From the NCBI GenBank assembly GCA_020853395.1, contig JADYYY010000010.1:434001-498000 (forward strand): a stretch of DNA of 64,000 nt, given 5' to 3'. The position numbers and the translations under genes are program-made. This DNA comes from Acidobacteriota bacterium (GTDB lineage: Bacteria; Acidobacteriota; Vicinamibacteria; Vicinamibacterales; SCN-69-37). The notes beneath the pieces are model-generated. The model worked only from the letters and a program-made list of their open reading frames with translations. It was not told where the DNA came from and made no database searches. Positions 8,894-17,721 of this stretch are shown here, in pieces (position 1 is the stretch's first letter; every line of letters begins with the position of its first letter).

Positions 8894-10417
8894 ATGGCTC
8901 TGGCTTCTTCGTTGGGTGCTCTCCAAGACGCGGTGGCGGTTGGCCGGGTCCGCCATCGTTCGGTGAAAGACGAGCTGCGTGCGAACCTGATCGCACAGTT
9001 GCGCGCCGGCCGCCAGTTGTTTCCCGGCATCGTCGGCTATGACGACACCGTCATCCCGCAAGTCGTGAACGCGATTCTGTCGCGGCACAACTTCATCCTG
9101 CTGGGCCTGCGCGGACAGGCCAAGACGCGGCTCCTCCGGGCGCTGACCGGCCTGCTCGACGAGCTCATCCCCGTCGTCCCGGGCTGCGAGCTCCACGACG
9201 ACCCGCTCGCGCCGCTGTGCGCCGAGTGCCGCGCCCGCGTCTCGACCGAAGGGCGCGACCTGCCGATCGGCTGGCTGCCGCGCGAGCACCGCTACGTCGA
9301 GAAGCTCGCGACGCCGGACGTGACGATTGCCGACATGATCGGCGACGTCGATCCGATCAAGGCCGCCCGCAGCGGCCGGCTGCTCGGCGACGAGCTGACG
9401 ATGCACTACGGCCTGCTGCCTCGCGCCAACCGGGGCATCTTCGCGATCAACGAGCTGCCGGATCTGGCCAGCAAGGTCCAGGTCGGCCTGTTCAACATCC
9501 TGCAGGAAGGCGACGTGCAGATTAAGGGCTACCCGGTGCGTCTCCGGCTCGACGTCCTGCTCGTGTTCAGCGCGAACCCCGAGGACTACACGGCCCGCGG
9601 CAAGATCATCACGCCGCTCAAGGATCGGATTGGCTCCGAGATCCGGACGCACTATCCGCGATCACGCCACGACGCGCAGCAGATCACCGCACAGGAAGCG
9701 TGGGTGGATCGTGGCATCGAGGGCCCCGGCGCCCTGCCCGTGGAGGTACCGTCGTTCGTGCGGGAGGTGATCGAGGAGGTCGCCTTCCAGGCGCGCGCCG
9801 ATCAGAAAGTGGACAAGCGATCGGGCGTCAGCCAGCGGCTGCCGATCACGGCGCTCGAGAACGTCGTGTCGAACGCCGAACGGCGCGCCCTGCTGAACGC
9901 CGAGCCGGTCGCCGTGCCGCGCGTCAGCGACATCTACGCGGCGATGCCCTCGCTGACGGGCAAGCTCGAGCTCGAGTACGAGGGAGAGCTCAAGGGCGCC
10001 GAACAGGTGGCCCGCGACCTCATTCGGCAGGCCGTCGCCACCGTGTTCGACGGCAGCTCGACGACGGTCAACACGTCGCCCGTCATCAAGTGGTTCGATC
10101 GCGGCGGCACGCTGGACCTGTCCGACGTGTCGTCCGCATCGGACCTGCTGGCGGCCGTCGCCGCCATCGACGGCCTCGCGGAGGTGGCCGCCGCGCTCGG
10201 CGGCCGGCCGCGCGATCCCGAGCCGCTGCGTGCCGCGGTCGCCGACTTCGTGCTCGAAGGGCTGTGCGCGCTGAAGAAGATCAGCCGCAGCGAGGACGGT
10301 CACCTGCACGGCACGCCGTCGCCCGCGCGCGCCCGCGGCGACGCGCGGCAGATCGACGACCTGCTCGCCGAAGACGACGAGCCGGCGTCCAAGGGCCGCA
10401 AGAAGTACTACAACTAG
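8894..10417 (+). CDS. AAA+ ATPase of the MoxR / magnesium-chelatase ChlI-like group
   Basis: The 507-residue protein has a Walker A at 71-78 (GLRGQAKT) and a Walker B-like segment IFAINELPD at 182-190, in which the usual Asp is Asn186 while Glu187 is kept. Sensor 1 fits the segment VFSANPEDY. Between the Walker motifs sits an insertion with Cys98, His101, Cys109 and Cys112 that could bind a metal. Such ATPases act with VWA-domain partners in metal insertion or complex remodelling. Here the partner is the next gene, two bases downstream. The ATG at 8894 was chosen because the long upstream extension lies over the divergent GDPD gene and a -10 sits six bases before this ATG. The substrate is unknown. 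Confidence 0.85.
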   Translation: MALASSLGALQDAVAVGRVRHRSVKDELRANLIAQLRAGRQLFPGIVGYDDTVIPQVVNAILSRHNFILLGLRGQAKTRLLRALTGLLDELIPVVPGCELHDDPLAPLCAECRARVSTEGRDLPIGWLPREHRYVEKLATPDVTIADMIGDVDPIKAARSGRLLGDELTMHYGLLPRANRGIFAINELPDLASKVQVGLFNILQEGDVQIKGYPVRLRLDVLLVFSANPEDYTARGKIITPLKDRIGSEIRTHYPRSRHDAQQITAQEAWVDRGIEGPGALPVEVPSFVREVIEEVAFQARADQKVDKRSGVSQRLPITALENVVSNAERRALLNAEPVAVPRVSDIYAAMPSLTGKLELEYEGELKGAEQVARDLIRQAVATVFDGSSTTVNTSPVIKWFDRGGTLDLSDVSSASDLLAAVAAIDGLAEVAAALGGRPRDPEPLRAAVADFVLEGLCALKKISRSEDGHLHGTPSPARARGDARQIDDLLAEDDEPASKGRKKYYN

Positions 10418-10419
10418 CC

Positions 10420-11679
10420 ATGAAGTACCGCTACAGCAAGTTCGTCGAGGACCTGCTCGACTCGATCGACTTCGAGTCGCTCGTCTCGCAGTTGTCCGAT
10501 CTGCTCCTCTCGAGCGGGTTCAACAACCCGTGGGATCCGCAGAACGACGACGACCGGACCATGCAGGCGCTGCACGACGCGATCCTCGACGCGCTGCTCA
10601 ACGGCGGCGCGCTCTCCGAGGAGATGCTGCAGCGGCTGACCGGCGAACAGGCGAGCCGGCCAGGCGAGTTCGGCGGACGCGATCAGATCGAGGAGCTCAT
10701 CCAGCGCATCATGGAGCGGCTCACGAGCGAAGGCTACGTCAGCGTCACGGGCCAGCCGCCTCCGCAGCGGCTCGAAGGAAGCGGCGGCGGTGCCGATGGA
10801 CAGACGCGCTTCGAGGTGACCGACAAAGCCATCGACTTCCTGGGCTACAAAGCCCTCCGCGACCTGCTCGGTTCGATGGGCCGGAGCAGCGTCGGACGCC
10901 ACGACACGCGCGAACTGGCCACGGGCGTGGAGGCCGGCGGCCCGCCGCGCGAGTACGCGTTCGGCGACACGATGAACCTCGACGCCTCGGCGACCGTGCT
11001 CAACGCCATCCGGCGCACGGGCTATCAGCCCGGATCGCCCAGCGGCCTCGACGTGGACTACGGCGACCTGATGGTGACCCAGGGCGACTACCAGAGCTCC
11101 TGCGCGACGGTGATCCTCCTCGACTGCAGCCACAGCATGGTGCTGTACGGCGAAGATCGCTTCACGCCGGCCAAGCGCGTGGCGCTGGCGCTGTCCAACC
11201 TGATTCGGCACCAGTACCCGGGCGACGCGCTGAACGTCGTGCTCTTCCACGACTCGGCCGAAGAGGTACCGCTCAGCCAGCTCGGCCGCGTGCGCGTCGG
11301 TCCGTACTACACGAACACCCGCGAGGGGCTGCGGCTCGCCCGCCGCGTGCTCGATCGGCAGCGCAAGGACATGCGGCAGATCATCATGATCACGGACGGC
11401 AAACCTTCGGCGGTGACCCGGCCCGACGGGCGGATCTACCGCAACGCGTTCGGCCTCGACCCGTTCGTGCTGCGGGAGACGTTCGCGGAAGTCGCCGCGT
11501 GCCGGCGCTCGGGCATCATGATCAACACCTTCATGCTGGCCCGCGACTACGATCTCGTGGCGTTCGTCCGCCGCGTCGCGCGCGTCTGCCGCGGCAAGGC
11601 GTACTTCACGACGCCGTACACGCTCGGCCAGTACGTGCTGCAGGACTACATGAAGAACAAGACCCGCACGGTCCACTGA
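10420..11679 (+). CDS. VWA-domain protein, partner of the upstream AAA+ ATPase
   Basis: This 419-residue cytoplasmic protein (no signal peptide or membrane helix) has a helical N-terminal half of about 220 residues and a C-terminal von Willebrand A domain. The metal-ion-dependent adhesion site reads DCSHS at 235-239, with the supporting Thr (YYTNTREG) and Asp (ITDGKPS) further on. It starts two bases after the ATPase stop, so the two are co-expressed. Pairing of a MoxR/ChlI-type ATPase with a VWA protein is the arrangement of magnesium and cobalt chelatases and of CoxD/CoxE, MoxR/VWA and RavA/ViaA modules. Which client this pair acts on is not shown by the neighbours. Confidence 0.85.
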   Translation: MKYRYSKFVEDLLDSIDFESLVSQLSDLLLSSGFNNPWDPQNDDDRTMQALHDAILDALLNGGALSEEMLQRLTGEQASRPGEFGGRDQIEELIQRIMERLTSEGYVSVTGQPPPQRLEGSGGGADGQTRFEVTDKAIDFLGYKALRDLLGSMGRSSVGRHDTRELATGVEAGGPPREYAFGDTMNLDASATVLNAIRRTGYQPGSPSGLDVDYGDLMVTQGDYQSSCATVILLDCSHSMVLYGEDRFTPAKRVALALSNLIRHQYPGDALNVVLFHDSAEEVPLSQLGRVRVGPYYTNTREGLRLARRVLDRQRKDMRQIIMITDGKPSAVTRPDGRIYRNAFGLDPFVLRETFAEVAACRRSGIMINTFMLARDYDLVAFVRRVARVCRGKAYFTTPYTLGQYVLQDYMKNKTRTVH

Positions 11680-11698
11680 CCGGCGAGCGGGATCCGGC

Positions 11699-11715
11699 CC
11701 GGCCGCTACGGCCGG
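11699..11715. terminator. GC-rich hairpin between convergent genes
   Basis: A perfect 7-bp stem (11699-11705 with 11709-11715) encloses a three-base loop that is exactly the stop codon (TAG, read on the minus strand) of the secreted protein gene. There is no T-run, so it may act as a weak or Rho-assisted terminator for the convergent VWA gene or stabilise the minus-strand mRNA end. Confidence 0.4.
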
Positions 11716-12296
11716 TACTGCACGCGGACGTTGCTGACGATCGCCACGGGCCGGCCCGGCGTGTCGTAGGTTTCCCCGCTGGCCCGCGTCATCACTCTGA
11801 GACGCACGCCGACGATGCCGACCGTCGTCACGCCGGCGGGAATCGTGATCCGGATGGACTCGCTCGGCCCCGGGGCGACCGCAATCACGCCGCCGGGGCG
11901 CGTGCCGCCGCCGATCTGATCGAACAGATCGGCCGGCGTGCGGAACTCCCCGATGACCGCCGCGCGCGACAGCACGTCGCCGGTCGGCTGTACGATGGCC
12001 ACCATCGCTTCGTGGCGCGCGAACGTCAGCGCGCCGGGCACGATGATCGCCGGCACCGTGAAGCGATTGTGCAGCTCGAACAGCAGCGTGGCGGCGCCCG
12101 AGTGCCGCGGAATCGTGATCGCGATGCTGTCGGCCGGCGCCGCGCCGATCAGCACGTCGCAGAACGTGCGCGTCGTCTTGACGCCGGTGCCGAGCTCAGC
12201 GGCGCACGTCGCCGCGGTGCTCGTCCGGACGCTGCCCTGAGCCGGCAGCCCGGCGACGACGCTCGCGACCATCACTGCCGTCCACACGACCCGCAT
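11706..12296 (-). CDS. Secreted protein of unknown function
   Basis: The product (196 residues from the chosen ATG) starts with a signal peptide (MRVVWTAVMVASVVAGLPAQG) and continues as a beta-rich, Gly/Thr/Val-rich chain without recognisable catalytic motifs. Two cysteines (near 31 and 46) could pair in the periplasm. Two ATGs are available, at 12302 and 12296. I prefer 12296 because a TATACT -10-like hexamer lies eight bases before it, matching the spacing seen at other genes in the window, while 12302 would be only two bases from the hexamer. It converges with the VWA gene. No family was recognised. Confidence 0.65.
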   Translation of the reverse strand: MRVVWTAVMVASVVAGLPAQGSVRTSTAATCAAELGTGVKTTRTFCDVLIGAAPADSIAITIPRHSGAATLLFELHNRFTVPAIIVPGALTFARHEAMVAIVQPTGDVLSRAAVIGEFRTPADLFDQIGGGTRPGGVIAVAPGPSESIRITIPAGVTTVGIVGVRLRVMTRASGETYDTPGRPVAIVSNVRVQYRP

Positions 12297-12304
12297 GCTC
12301 ATCG

Positions 12305-12310
12305 AGTATA
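12305..12310 (-). promoter_or_regulatory. -10 hexamer TATACT before the secreted protein gene
   Basis: TATACT on the minus strand, eight bases before the ATG at 12296. No Shine-Dalgarno lies between. Confidence 0.45.
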
Positions 12311-12354
12311 GCGAAGCGATTCTCGCGACGACCGCGCCAGCGCGCGGCCACCGC

Positions 12355-12957
12355 TCACTCGTCGCCGTCGACGACGCTGGCTTCGGTCAGCCGCCGCTCG
12401 TAGGACGGCGCCTGCCGGCGATGGATGAGCTCCAGGAACTCGTGGCGCGTCCGGGCGTCGGCATGGAACACGCCCAGCATCGCGCTCGTCGTCGTCACCG
12501 CGTTCTGCTTCTCGACGCCGCGCATCGCCATGCAGAGGTGCGTCGCTTCCATGACGACCGCGACGCCGAGCGGCCGGACACGCGCCCGGATCGTCTCGGC
12601 GATCTGCAAGGTGAGCCGCTCCTGGACCTGGAGCCGGCGGGCGAAGACGTCGACCAGACGCGGCATCTTGCTCAGGCCCATCACCTTGCCGTCCGGAATG
12701 TAGGCGATGTGACACTTGCCGAAGAACGGCAGCAGGTGATGCTCGCAGAGGCTGTAGAAGTCGATGTCGCGCACGATCACCATCTCGTTGTACTCGACGG
12801 TGAACAGCGCGTTGTTGATGATGCTGTCGAGGTCGGCCGTGTATCCGCTCGTCAGGAAGCGCAAGGACTGCGCGACGCGCCGTGGGGTTTCGACGAGCCC
12901 TTCACGCGACGGGTCCTCGCCGAGCTCCGACAGCAGCCGCCGGATGATCTCCTCCAT
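12355..12957 (-). CDS. folE: GTP cyclohydrolase I (type IA)
   Basis: The 200-residue enzyme converts GTP to 7,8-dihydroneopterin triphosphate, the first step of folate (and tetrahydropterin) synthesis. Zinc and active-site residues are present in CEHHLLPF (about 71-78) and HLCMAMRG (about 140-147). Length is normal for bacterial FolE. A TACAAT hexamer ends six bases before the ATG with no Shine-Dalgarno, so the mRNA is probably leaderless. The gene stands alone between two unrelated genes on the same strand. Confidence 0.96.
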   Translation of the reverse strand: MEEIIRRLLSELGEDPSREGLVETPRRVAQSLRFLTSGYTADLDSIINNALFTVEYNEMVIVRDIDFYSLCEHHLLPFFGKCHIAYIPDGKVMGLSKMPRLVDVFARRLQVQERLTLQIAETIRARVRPLGVAVVMEATHLCMAMRGVEKQNAVTTTSAMLGVFHADARTRHEFLELIHRRQAPSYERRLTEASVVDGDE

Positions 12958-12963
12958 CCGAGG

Positions 12964-12969
12964 ATTGTA
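12964..12969 (-). promoter_or_regulatory. -10 hexamer TACAAT, six bases before folE
   Basis: TACAAT on the minus strand followed by CCTCGG and the folE ATG. The spacing predicts a transcript with essentially no 5' leader. Confidence 0.5.
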
Positions 12970-13011
12970 CTTCGGCCGGAAGTCCGATCGGCCGCCGAGC
13001 CAGCCGGCGTG

Positions 13012-14004
13012 TCAGCGCCGGCCGCCGAGATTCGGCTGCGCCGCCGCGACGCCGCTCCGCAGCGCGTCCAGCGCTTCGGGCGGCACGGTAAAGGACACGT
13101 CGAGATTCGAACCCGTGCCGCGGGCCTGAACCGACTGCAGCACACTGTCGAGCCGCTGATCGCTTCCGGCCATGACGCGGGCGATCGCCAGCGCGCCGTT
13201 GACGACGCTCCGCAACGACTCGCCCGCTTCCGCGTCGCGAGTCTCGGCGCGCAGCCGGCAGTTCATCGCCTGGTCGATCGCCGCGGTCAGCGAGAACCAC
13301 TGCACGCCGTCGAGCTGAGCGCGCATGGCGCCGGGCAGGCCGGCGCGCGCGGGCATCGCATCCAGCCGTCCGACGAGCCACGCATCGCCGTCGTCGGCGA
13401 CGTCCTGCACGACGCTCATGACTGCTGTGTTGGCGGCGATGGATTCGTGGCGCTCGGCGCCCTCGATGGCGCGTTTGAGCGCGGTGAGCTGGCCGAGCCC
13501 CACGAGCCCGGGTTCGAGAAACGCCACCGCGGGCTCGTCACCCGCCGGCCCGGCCGTCCCGGCCGGATGCAGCGAGGTCAGGAGCCGCTTGCCCCGGAAC
13601 TGTTCGACGGTGGCGCCGTGCTGGGCGGCCACCGATTCGATGTGGTCTTCGTTGAACCGGCCGCGAACCAGCACGACCGGCCCGCCTCCGGCGCTCGCAG
13701 GATCGAGCCCGGCGACGATCGAGTCGATGTCGCGCTCCAGATCGATGCCCGTGTCTTCGAGCAGCCGCGCCTTCTCGTGGCCGGACGGCATCATCGCGCG
13801 AAGACGCTGGTGGAACTCCGAGTGCACGATGTGGCGCAAATCGGCGTAGCCGACCGCGGTAACGCCGGCAGGGATGTACGCGAAGTCACTGGAGGGGACG
13901 GCCCGGCTGCCCGGCTCACCGTAGTAGGCGACCAACCCGGTTCCGAGCCCAATCGCCACAACGAGCCCTGAACCGAGCAGGAAATACCGGGTCCGCGGTG
14001 TCAT
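13012..14004 (-). CDS. Membrane-anchored protein of unknown function
   Basis: The 330-residue protein has one N-terminal transmembrane segment or uncleaved signal (about 6-27) and a large extracytoplasmic domain without known catalytic motifs. The domain contains segments reading like a periplasmic alpha/beta fold (VVLVRGRFNEDHI, LLTSLHPAG, VAFLEPGLVGLG). Similar single-span proteins of about this length are, from memory, often annotated as hypothetical in Acidobacteriota. GAGGA precedes the ATG and a perfect TATAAT lies 18 bases upstream, so it is transcribed independently of the ABC genes. No function can be assigned. Confidence 0.8.
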   Translation of the reverse strand: MTPRTRYFLLGSGLVVAIGLGTGLVAYYGEPGSRAVPSSDFAYIPAGVTAVGYADLRHIVHSEFHQRLRAMMPSGHEKARLLEDTGIDLERDIDSIVAGLDPASAGGGPVVLVRGRFNEDHIESVAAQHGATVEQFRGKRLLTSLHPAGTAGPAGDEPAVAFLEPGLVGLGQLTALKRAIEGAERHESIAANTAVMSVVQDVADDGDAWLVGRLDAMPARAGLPGAMRAQLDGVQWFSLTAAIDQAMNCRLRAETRDAEAGESLRSVVNGALAIARVMAGSDQRLDSVLQSVQARGTGSNLDVSFTVPPEALDALRSGVAAAQPNLGGRR

Positions 14005-14022
14005 AGGAGAGATCCTCTTTCA

Positions 14023-14028
14023 ATTATA
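14023..14028 (-). promoter_or_regulatory. -10 hexamer TATAAT upstream of the membrane-anchored protein
   Basis: A perfect TATAAT on the minus strand 18 bases before the ATG at 14004, with a Shine-Dalgarno-like GAGGA in the leader. Confidence 0.55.
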
Positions 14029-14066
14029 CGGACGCGCGGGGCCCAGGTTCGGCGCCGGCTGGCCCC

Positions 14067-14903
14067 TCACTGCTCGAGCACGTACTCACGGCGGGCGACC
14101 GTCCGCGCCGCGAGCCACAAGCACACGACGGCGATCGTGGCCAGCCAGACGAGGCATTCGGTCAGCGATGGCGGGCGCGCCACGACAACCTGCAGCAGCG
14201 ACACCAGCGAGTCGGAAGGCATCGCATGGGGCACCAGCCCTTGAAGGTAGTGGGCCACCGTGAACCGGCCGAAGGCGCCCGGCAAGGCGAGCGCGATCGA
14301 CTCCCAGCCGAAGACGAACACGAGGCCGACGACGAGCGGCCGCTTCACCGTGGCGCCGACGAGCGCGAACAGCGCGCCGTACACGGCCAGGCCCGCGGCG
14401 AGGATCCCGAGGTCCTCGAGGACGTCCACGATGCCGCCGCCGAGCGATCCGCCAAGCGGGACGACGAGCAGCCAGACGAGCACGACCGCGGGCAGCACGA
14501 CCGCGATGGTGCAAACGAGATACGCCAGATACTTGCCGAGAAGGACCGCCTCACGCCGGATCGGCCGGATGAACAGATAGGTGAGGGTCTTCTCCTCGAC
14601 CTCGTCGGCAATGAGCGACGTGCCGTAGAAGACCGCCAGCACCGGCACGCCGAACCGCACGAAGAACGCCCAGACGATCAGCCCGAAGATCGTCGGGCCG
14701 TCGACAACCACACGGTTGAGCCGCGGGAGCGAGCCGCCCGCCTCGACGAGCAGCCGCACCGCGGCCGCCACGATCACGGGCAGTCCGACGACGAGCGCCA
14801 TGAAGATCGTCCGGCGCGACCACAGCATCTCGCCGATCGTCAGATCGAAGACGCGCAGCGACGACGTCAACAGGCCCGGCGTGGAGGAAGAAGGTCGGCT
14901 CAC
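14067..14903 (-). CDS. ABC-2 type exporter permease (second pair)
   Basis: The 278-residue protein has about six hydrophobic segments, a long amphipathic N-terminus and the layout of ABC-2 family exporters such as NatB/CcmB-like permeases. It starts with GTG, seven bases after the stop of the second ATP-binding subunit, which is its likely partner. Together with the two upstream genes it forms the last unit of a four-gene ABC array (ATPase, permease, ATPase, permease). The substrate is unknown; exporters of this type move lipids, drugs, peptides or ions. Confidence 0.85.
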   Translation of the reverse strand: MSRPSSSTPGLLTSSLRVFDLTIGEMLWSRRTIFMALVVGLPVIVAAAVRLLVEAGGSLPRLNRVVVDGPTIFGLIVWAFFVRFGVPVLAVFYGTSLIADEVEEKTLTYLFIRPIRREAVLLGKYLAYLVCTIAVVLPAVVLVWLLVVPLGGSLGGGIVDVLEDLGILAAGLAVYGALFALVGATVKRPLVVGLVFVFGWESIALALPGAFGRFTVAHYLQGLVPHAMPSDSLVSLLQVVVARPPSLTECLVWLATIAVVCLWLAARTVARREYVLEQ

Positions 14904-14910
14904 CGCGCCC

Positions 14911-15837
14911 TCAGCTCTTCACCAGGTACTTGAAGACGGCCTGGAGGTTGTCGTCGGGCGACGTCACGGCGTCGACCGCGCCGCACTCCCCGCTGGCGAC
15001 GAGCGCGGTCAGCCGGTCGTAGAACGCATCGGGCGTCCCGGTCTCGACCACGACGGCGCCCGGCTCGAAACGCAGGCTGATCACGTCGGCGTGCGCGAGG
15101 AACTCCCGCGCGAGCCTCCGCGGGTCGTCCGCGCGCACGTAGACCGTGTGCGGGTGCGCGTCGATCAGTTCACGGATCTGGTGCACGTTGCCTTCGGCGA
15201 GGATCCGCCCGTTGTTGACGAGCAGGATGTTCGTCGTCATCGACTCGATCTCGTGCAGGATGTGGCTCGAGACGATCACGCTCTTTCCCTGGCGCGCCCA
15301 GTCGCGAATCTGCCTGATCGTGCGCCGCCGGCCGAGCGGGTCCATGCCCGACAGCGGCTCGTCGAGAATCAGCAGGTCGGGATCATGTGCAAGCGCCTGC
15401 GCGAGCTTCACCCGCTGCCGCATGCCCTTGCTGTAGGCACCGATCCGCTTGTCGGCGACATCGAGCAGGTCGACCGCGCCGAGCGCGCGCTCCGCGGCGT
15501 CGCGTGCCGTTCGCTCGCCCGTCCCGTGAAGGCGCAGCAGCGCGCTGACCCACTGCCGGCCCGTCATGCGCTCATAGAACCGATCCTGCTCCGGGCAGAA
15601 CCCCACGCGGAGGAACATCGCCGGATTGCCCCAGGCCGGCTCGCCCAGCACCGACAGCCGCCCCTGGCTGGGGCGCAGTTGGCCGGTCATGAGCTTCATG
15701 AGCGTGCTCTTGCCCGCGCCATTCGGCCCGAGCAGGCCGGTGATGCCGGGCGGCACCGTCACCGTGACGTCGTTGAGCCCGATCACCTGACCGTACCATT
15801 TCGAGACGTGCTCGGCGACGAGGACGGGCGCACTCAC
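14911..15837 (-). CDS. ABC transporter ATP-binding subunit (second pair)
   Basis: The 308-residue ATPase has Walker A (GPNGAGKST), a family signature reading YSKGMRQR in place of the canonical LSGGQ, Walker B with catalytic Glu (LLILDEPLSG) and the switch His (SSHIL). After the nucleotide-binding domain there is a C-terminal extension of about 80 residues typical of ABC-2 exporter ATPases. The start is the GTG at 15837, overlapping the stop of the previous permease as GTGA; no useful ATG is available. It pairs with the permease immediately downstream. Confidence 0.93.
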   Translation of the reverse strand: MSAPVLVAEHVSKWYGQVIGLNDVTVTVPPGITGLLGPNGAGKSTLMKLMTGQLRPSQGRLSVLGEPAWGNPAMFLRVGFCPEQDRFYERMTGRQWVSALLRLHGTGERTARDAAERALGAVDLLDVADKRIGAYSKGMRQRVKLAQALAHDPDLLILDEPLSGMDPLGRRRTIRQIRDWARQGKSVIVSSHILHEIESMTTNILLVNNGRILAEGNVHQIRELIDAHPHTVYVRADDPRRLAREFLAHADVISLRFEPGAVVVETGTPDAFYDRLTALVASGECGAVDAVTSPDDNLQAVFKYLVKS

Positions 15838-16679
15838 GACACGACCTCGACGCCGCGCACCTGACGATCGAGCACCGACAGCGACAGCACGACGAGGCCG
15901 GCCAGCACGATGACCGAGACGAGCACCGGCGTGTCGTAGCGGGCCGGCTGGCGGAAGATCGCGTCGTTGATGACGTCGAAGTTCCGCGGCAGCGAGACCC
16001 ACGCGACGCGCGTGGACCCGGTAATCGCCCGCAGCAGCACGTACAACGCCTGCGAAAGGAACACGACGCCCGCGTAGGCCATCGCGACGAAGCGCGTGCT
16101 GCGAGAGGCCGACGACAGCGCCAGAATCGTCACCGACCACACCAGCACCTGCACGGACGTCGCCACCACGACAGCCGGCAGCAACCCGGGGTTCGCGCGC
16201 ACGAACTCGAGGTTGCCCGAGAGCACCGCCTGCATGAGCACCAGCATCACGGCGGGTATCATCGTCGTCGCGACGAGGTACGACACGACGATCGCGAGCT
16301 TGCCCGCGACGTACTCGGCGCGCAGGAGCGGCCTGGCGAGGTAGACCTGCAAGGCATTGGCTTGTTTGTCGCGCGCGATCAGCCCCGCACCCACGAACAC
16401 CGTGATGAAGAACACGAAGACGTCCTGGCCCTCGATGAAGCGCTGGAAGAGCCGCCGATCGACCGGCAGCACCTGGGCCGCCTGCGGATAGGTCACGACC
16501 GCGTAGATCTGGATCGTGCGCACGAGAAACGGCAGCCAGGCGAGCGCGAGCAGGCCGATGAACACCCGGCGCGAGAGCACGGCACGCATCCCAGTCCGGG
16601 CGATGACCGTCCACGCGCGCCCGAGCGGCAGGCGCGTCCCGCCGTATCGCCGATAGCTCTGATCGTGAACCGGCGTCAT
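15834..16679 (-). CDS. ABC-2 type exporter permease (first pair)
   Basis: The 281-residue permease has about six membrane segments. An early conserved cytosolic stretch (ARDKQANALQ) typical of ABC-2 exporters such as those of the CcmB/NatB group follows the second helix. Its ATG overlaps the upstream ATPase stop (ATGA) and its own stop overlaps the GTG of the next ATPase, so the set is translationally coupled. The longer frame upstream of the ATG overlaps the ATPase gene and was rejected. Confidence 0.88.
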   Translation of the reverse strand: MTPVHDQSYRRYGGTRLPLGRAWTVIARTGMRAVLSRRVFIGLLALAWLPFLVRTIQIYAVVTYPQAAQVLPVDRRLFQRFIEGQDVFVFFITVFVGAGLIARDKQANALQVYLARPLLRAEYVAGKLAIVVSYLVATTMIPAVMLVLMQAVLSGNLEFVRANPGLLPAVVVATSVQVLVWSVTILALSSASRSTRFVAMAYAGVVFLSQALYVLLRAITGSTRVAWVSLPRNFDVINDAIFRQPARYDTPVLVSVIVLAGLVVLSLSVLDRQVRGVEVVS

Positions 16680-17623
16680 CGCTCTCCAAGCGCGCGGGCG
16701 AACACGTCCTCGAGCGTCGGGACGCTGGGCCGCAGATGGCGCACCTGCACGCCAGCCTGCCGAGCGAGCGCGCACAGCCGCCGCTGATCGTCACCCGAGA
16801 GGCCGGACTCGCCCGGCACGAACACGCGCATCGTGTCGTCGTCGGCGTCGTGGCACTCGAGGCCGGATTGCTGGAGGCGCGCCGCGAACGCGGCAGGATC
16901 GCCTTTGATCCGCAGTTCGTACACGCGGCCCGGCGGTCCCTTGAGCGTGGCGATCGACCCGGCCGCCGCGAGCCTGCCCTTGTCGAGCACCGCGACGTAG
17001 TCACACGCGTACTCGACGTCGGGCAGCAGATGTGACGACAGGAGCAGGCTCACGCCCTTGTTGCGAGCGAGATCCCGGACGAGGTCGAGCATCTCGTCGC
17101 GGCCTTTCGGGTCCATGCCGTTGGTCGGCTCGTCGAGGAACAACAGGTCGGGATCGTGGACCAACGCCTGCGCGAGCTTGATTCGCTGCTTCATCCCGGT
17201 CGAGTACGTCTCCACGTTGCGGTAGCGCGCCTCGCCCAAGCCGACGTAGTAGAGGACCTCGTGCGCGCGCTGGACGGCGTCGCCCCGCGGCAGGCCGGCC
17301 AATTCGCCGCAGTAGGCGACGAAGCCCACCGCAGTCATGCCGGGGATGTGCGCATCGCTCTCCGGCATGTAGCCGATTCGCGCGCGAATCTCGAGCGGCC
17401 GCTCGGCGACGTCCACGCCGAGCACCTGCAGCCGCCCCGACGTAGGGACGACGAACCCCAGCAGCGCCTTCAGCAGCGTGCTCTTGCCTGCACCATTGGG
17501 CCCGAGCAGGCCGACTGCGCCCGGTGGCAGGTCAACGCTGACGTCGCGCAGGGCGGCAGTACGCCCGTAGGACACGCTCACGTGCGCGAGGGTGACGGAG
17601 GACGTCGCGGTGGGGGTCGGCAC
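16676..17623 (-). CDS. ABC transporter ATP-binding subunit (first pair)
   Basis: The protein (315 residues from the chosen GTG) carries Walker A (GPNGAGKST), the signature YSTGMKQR, Walker B (LLFLDEPTNGMD) and the switch His (SSHLL). It has the C-terminal extension seen in exporter ATPases. Start choice is uncertain: GTGs at 17623 and 17656 are both in frame and neither has a clear Shine-Dalgarno. The nucleotide-binding domain begins about 10 residues after the first. It shares organisation and motif variants with the other ATPase of this cluster, which suggests an old duplication of an ATPase-permease pair. Confidence 0.92.
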   Translation of the reverse strand: MPTPTATSSVTLAHVSVSYGRTAALRDVSVDLPPGAVGLLGPNGAGKSTLLKALLGFVVPTSGRLQVLGVDVAERPLEIRARIGYMPESDAHIPGMTAVGFVAYCGELAGLPRGDAVQRAHEVLYYVGLGEARYRNVETYSTGMKQRIKLAQALVHDPDLLFLDEPTNGMDPKGRDEMLDLVRDLARNKGVSLLLSSHLLPDVEYACDYVAVLDKGRLAAAGSIATLKGPPGRVYELRIKGDPAAFAARLQQSGLECHDADDDTMRVFVPGESGLSGDDQRRLCALARQAGVQVRHLRPSVPTLEDVFARALGER

Positions 17624-17721
17624 AGAAGGCGCTGATCGGGACCTGGGCGGCCTCACCGTTAGACGACAGGTCGAGGCTCGAATGTTCTGCGATGCTGCGG
17701 GCCGGTGTCGCGGCCGAGGTC

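Noticed and set aside
7886-9652. Long N-terminal extension of aceE reading across the glycerophosphodiesterase gene
   Set aside because: The extension has no protein-like composition and covers a well-supported gene; the ATG at 7885 begins the conserved family N-terminus.
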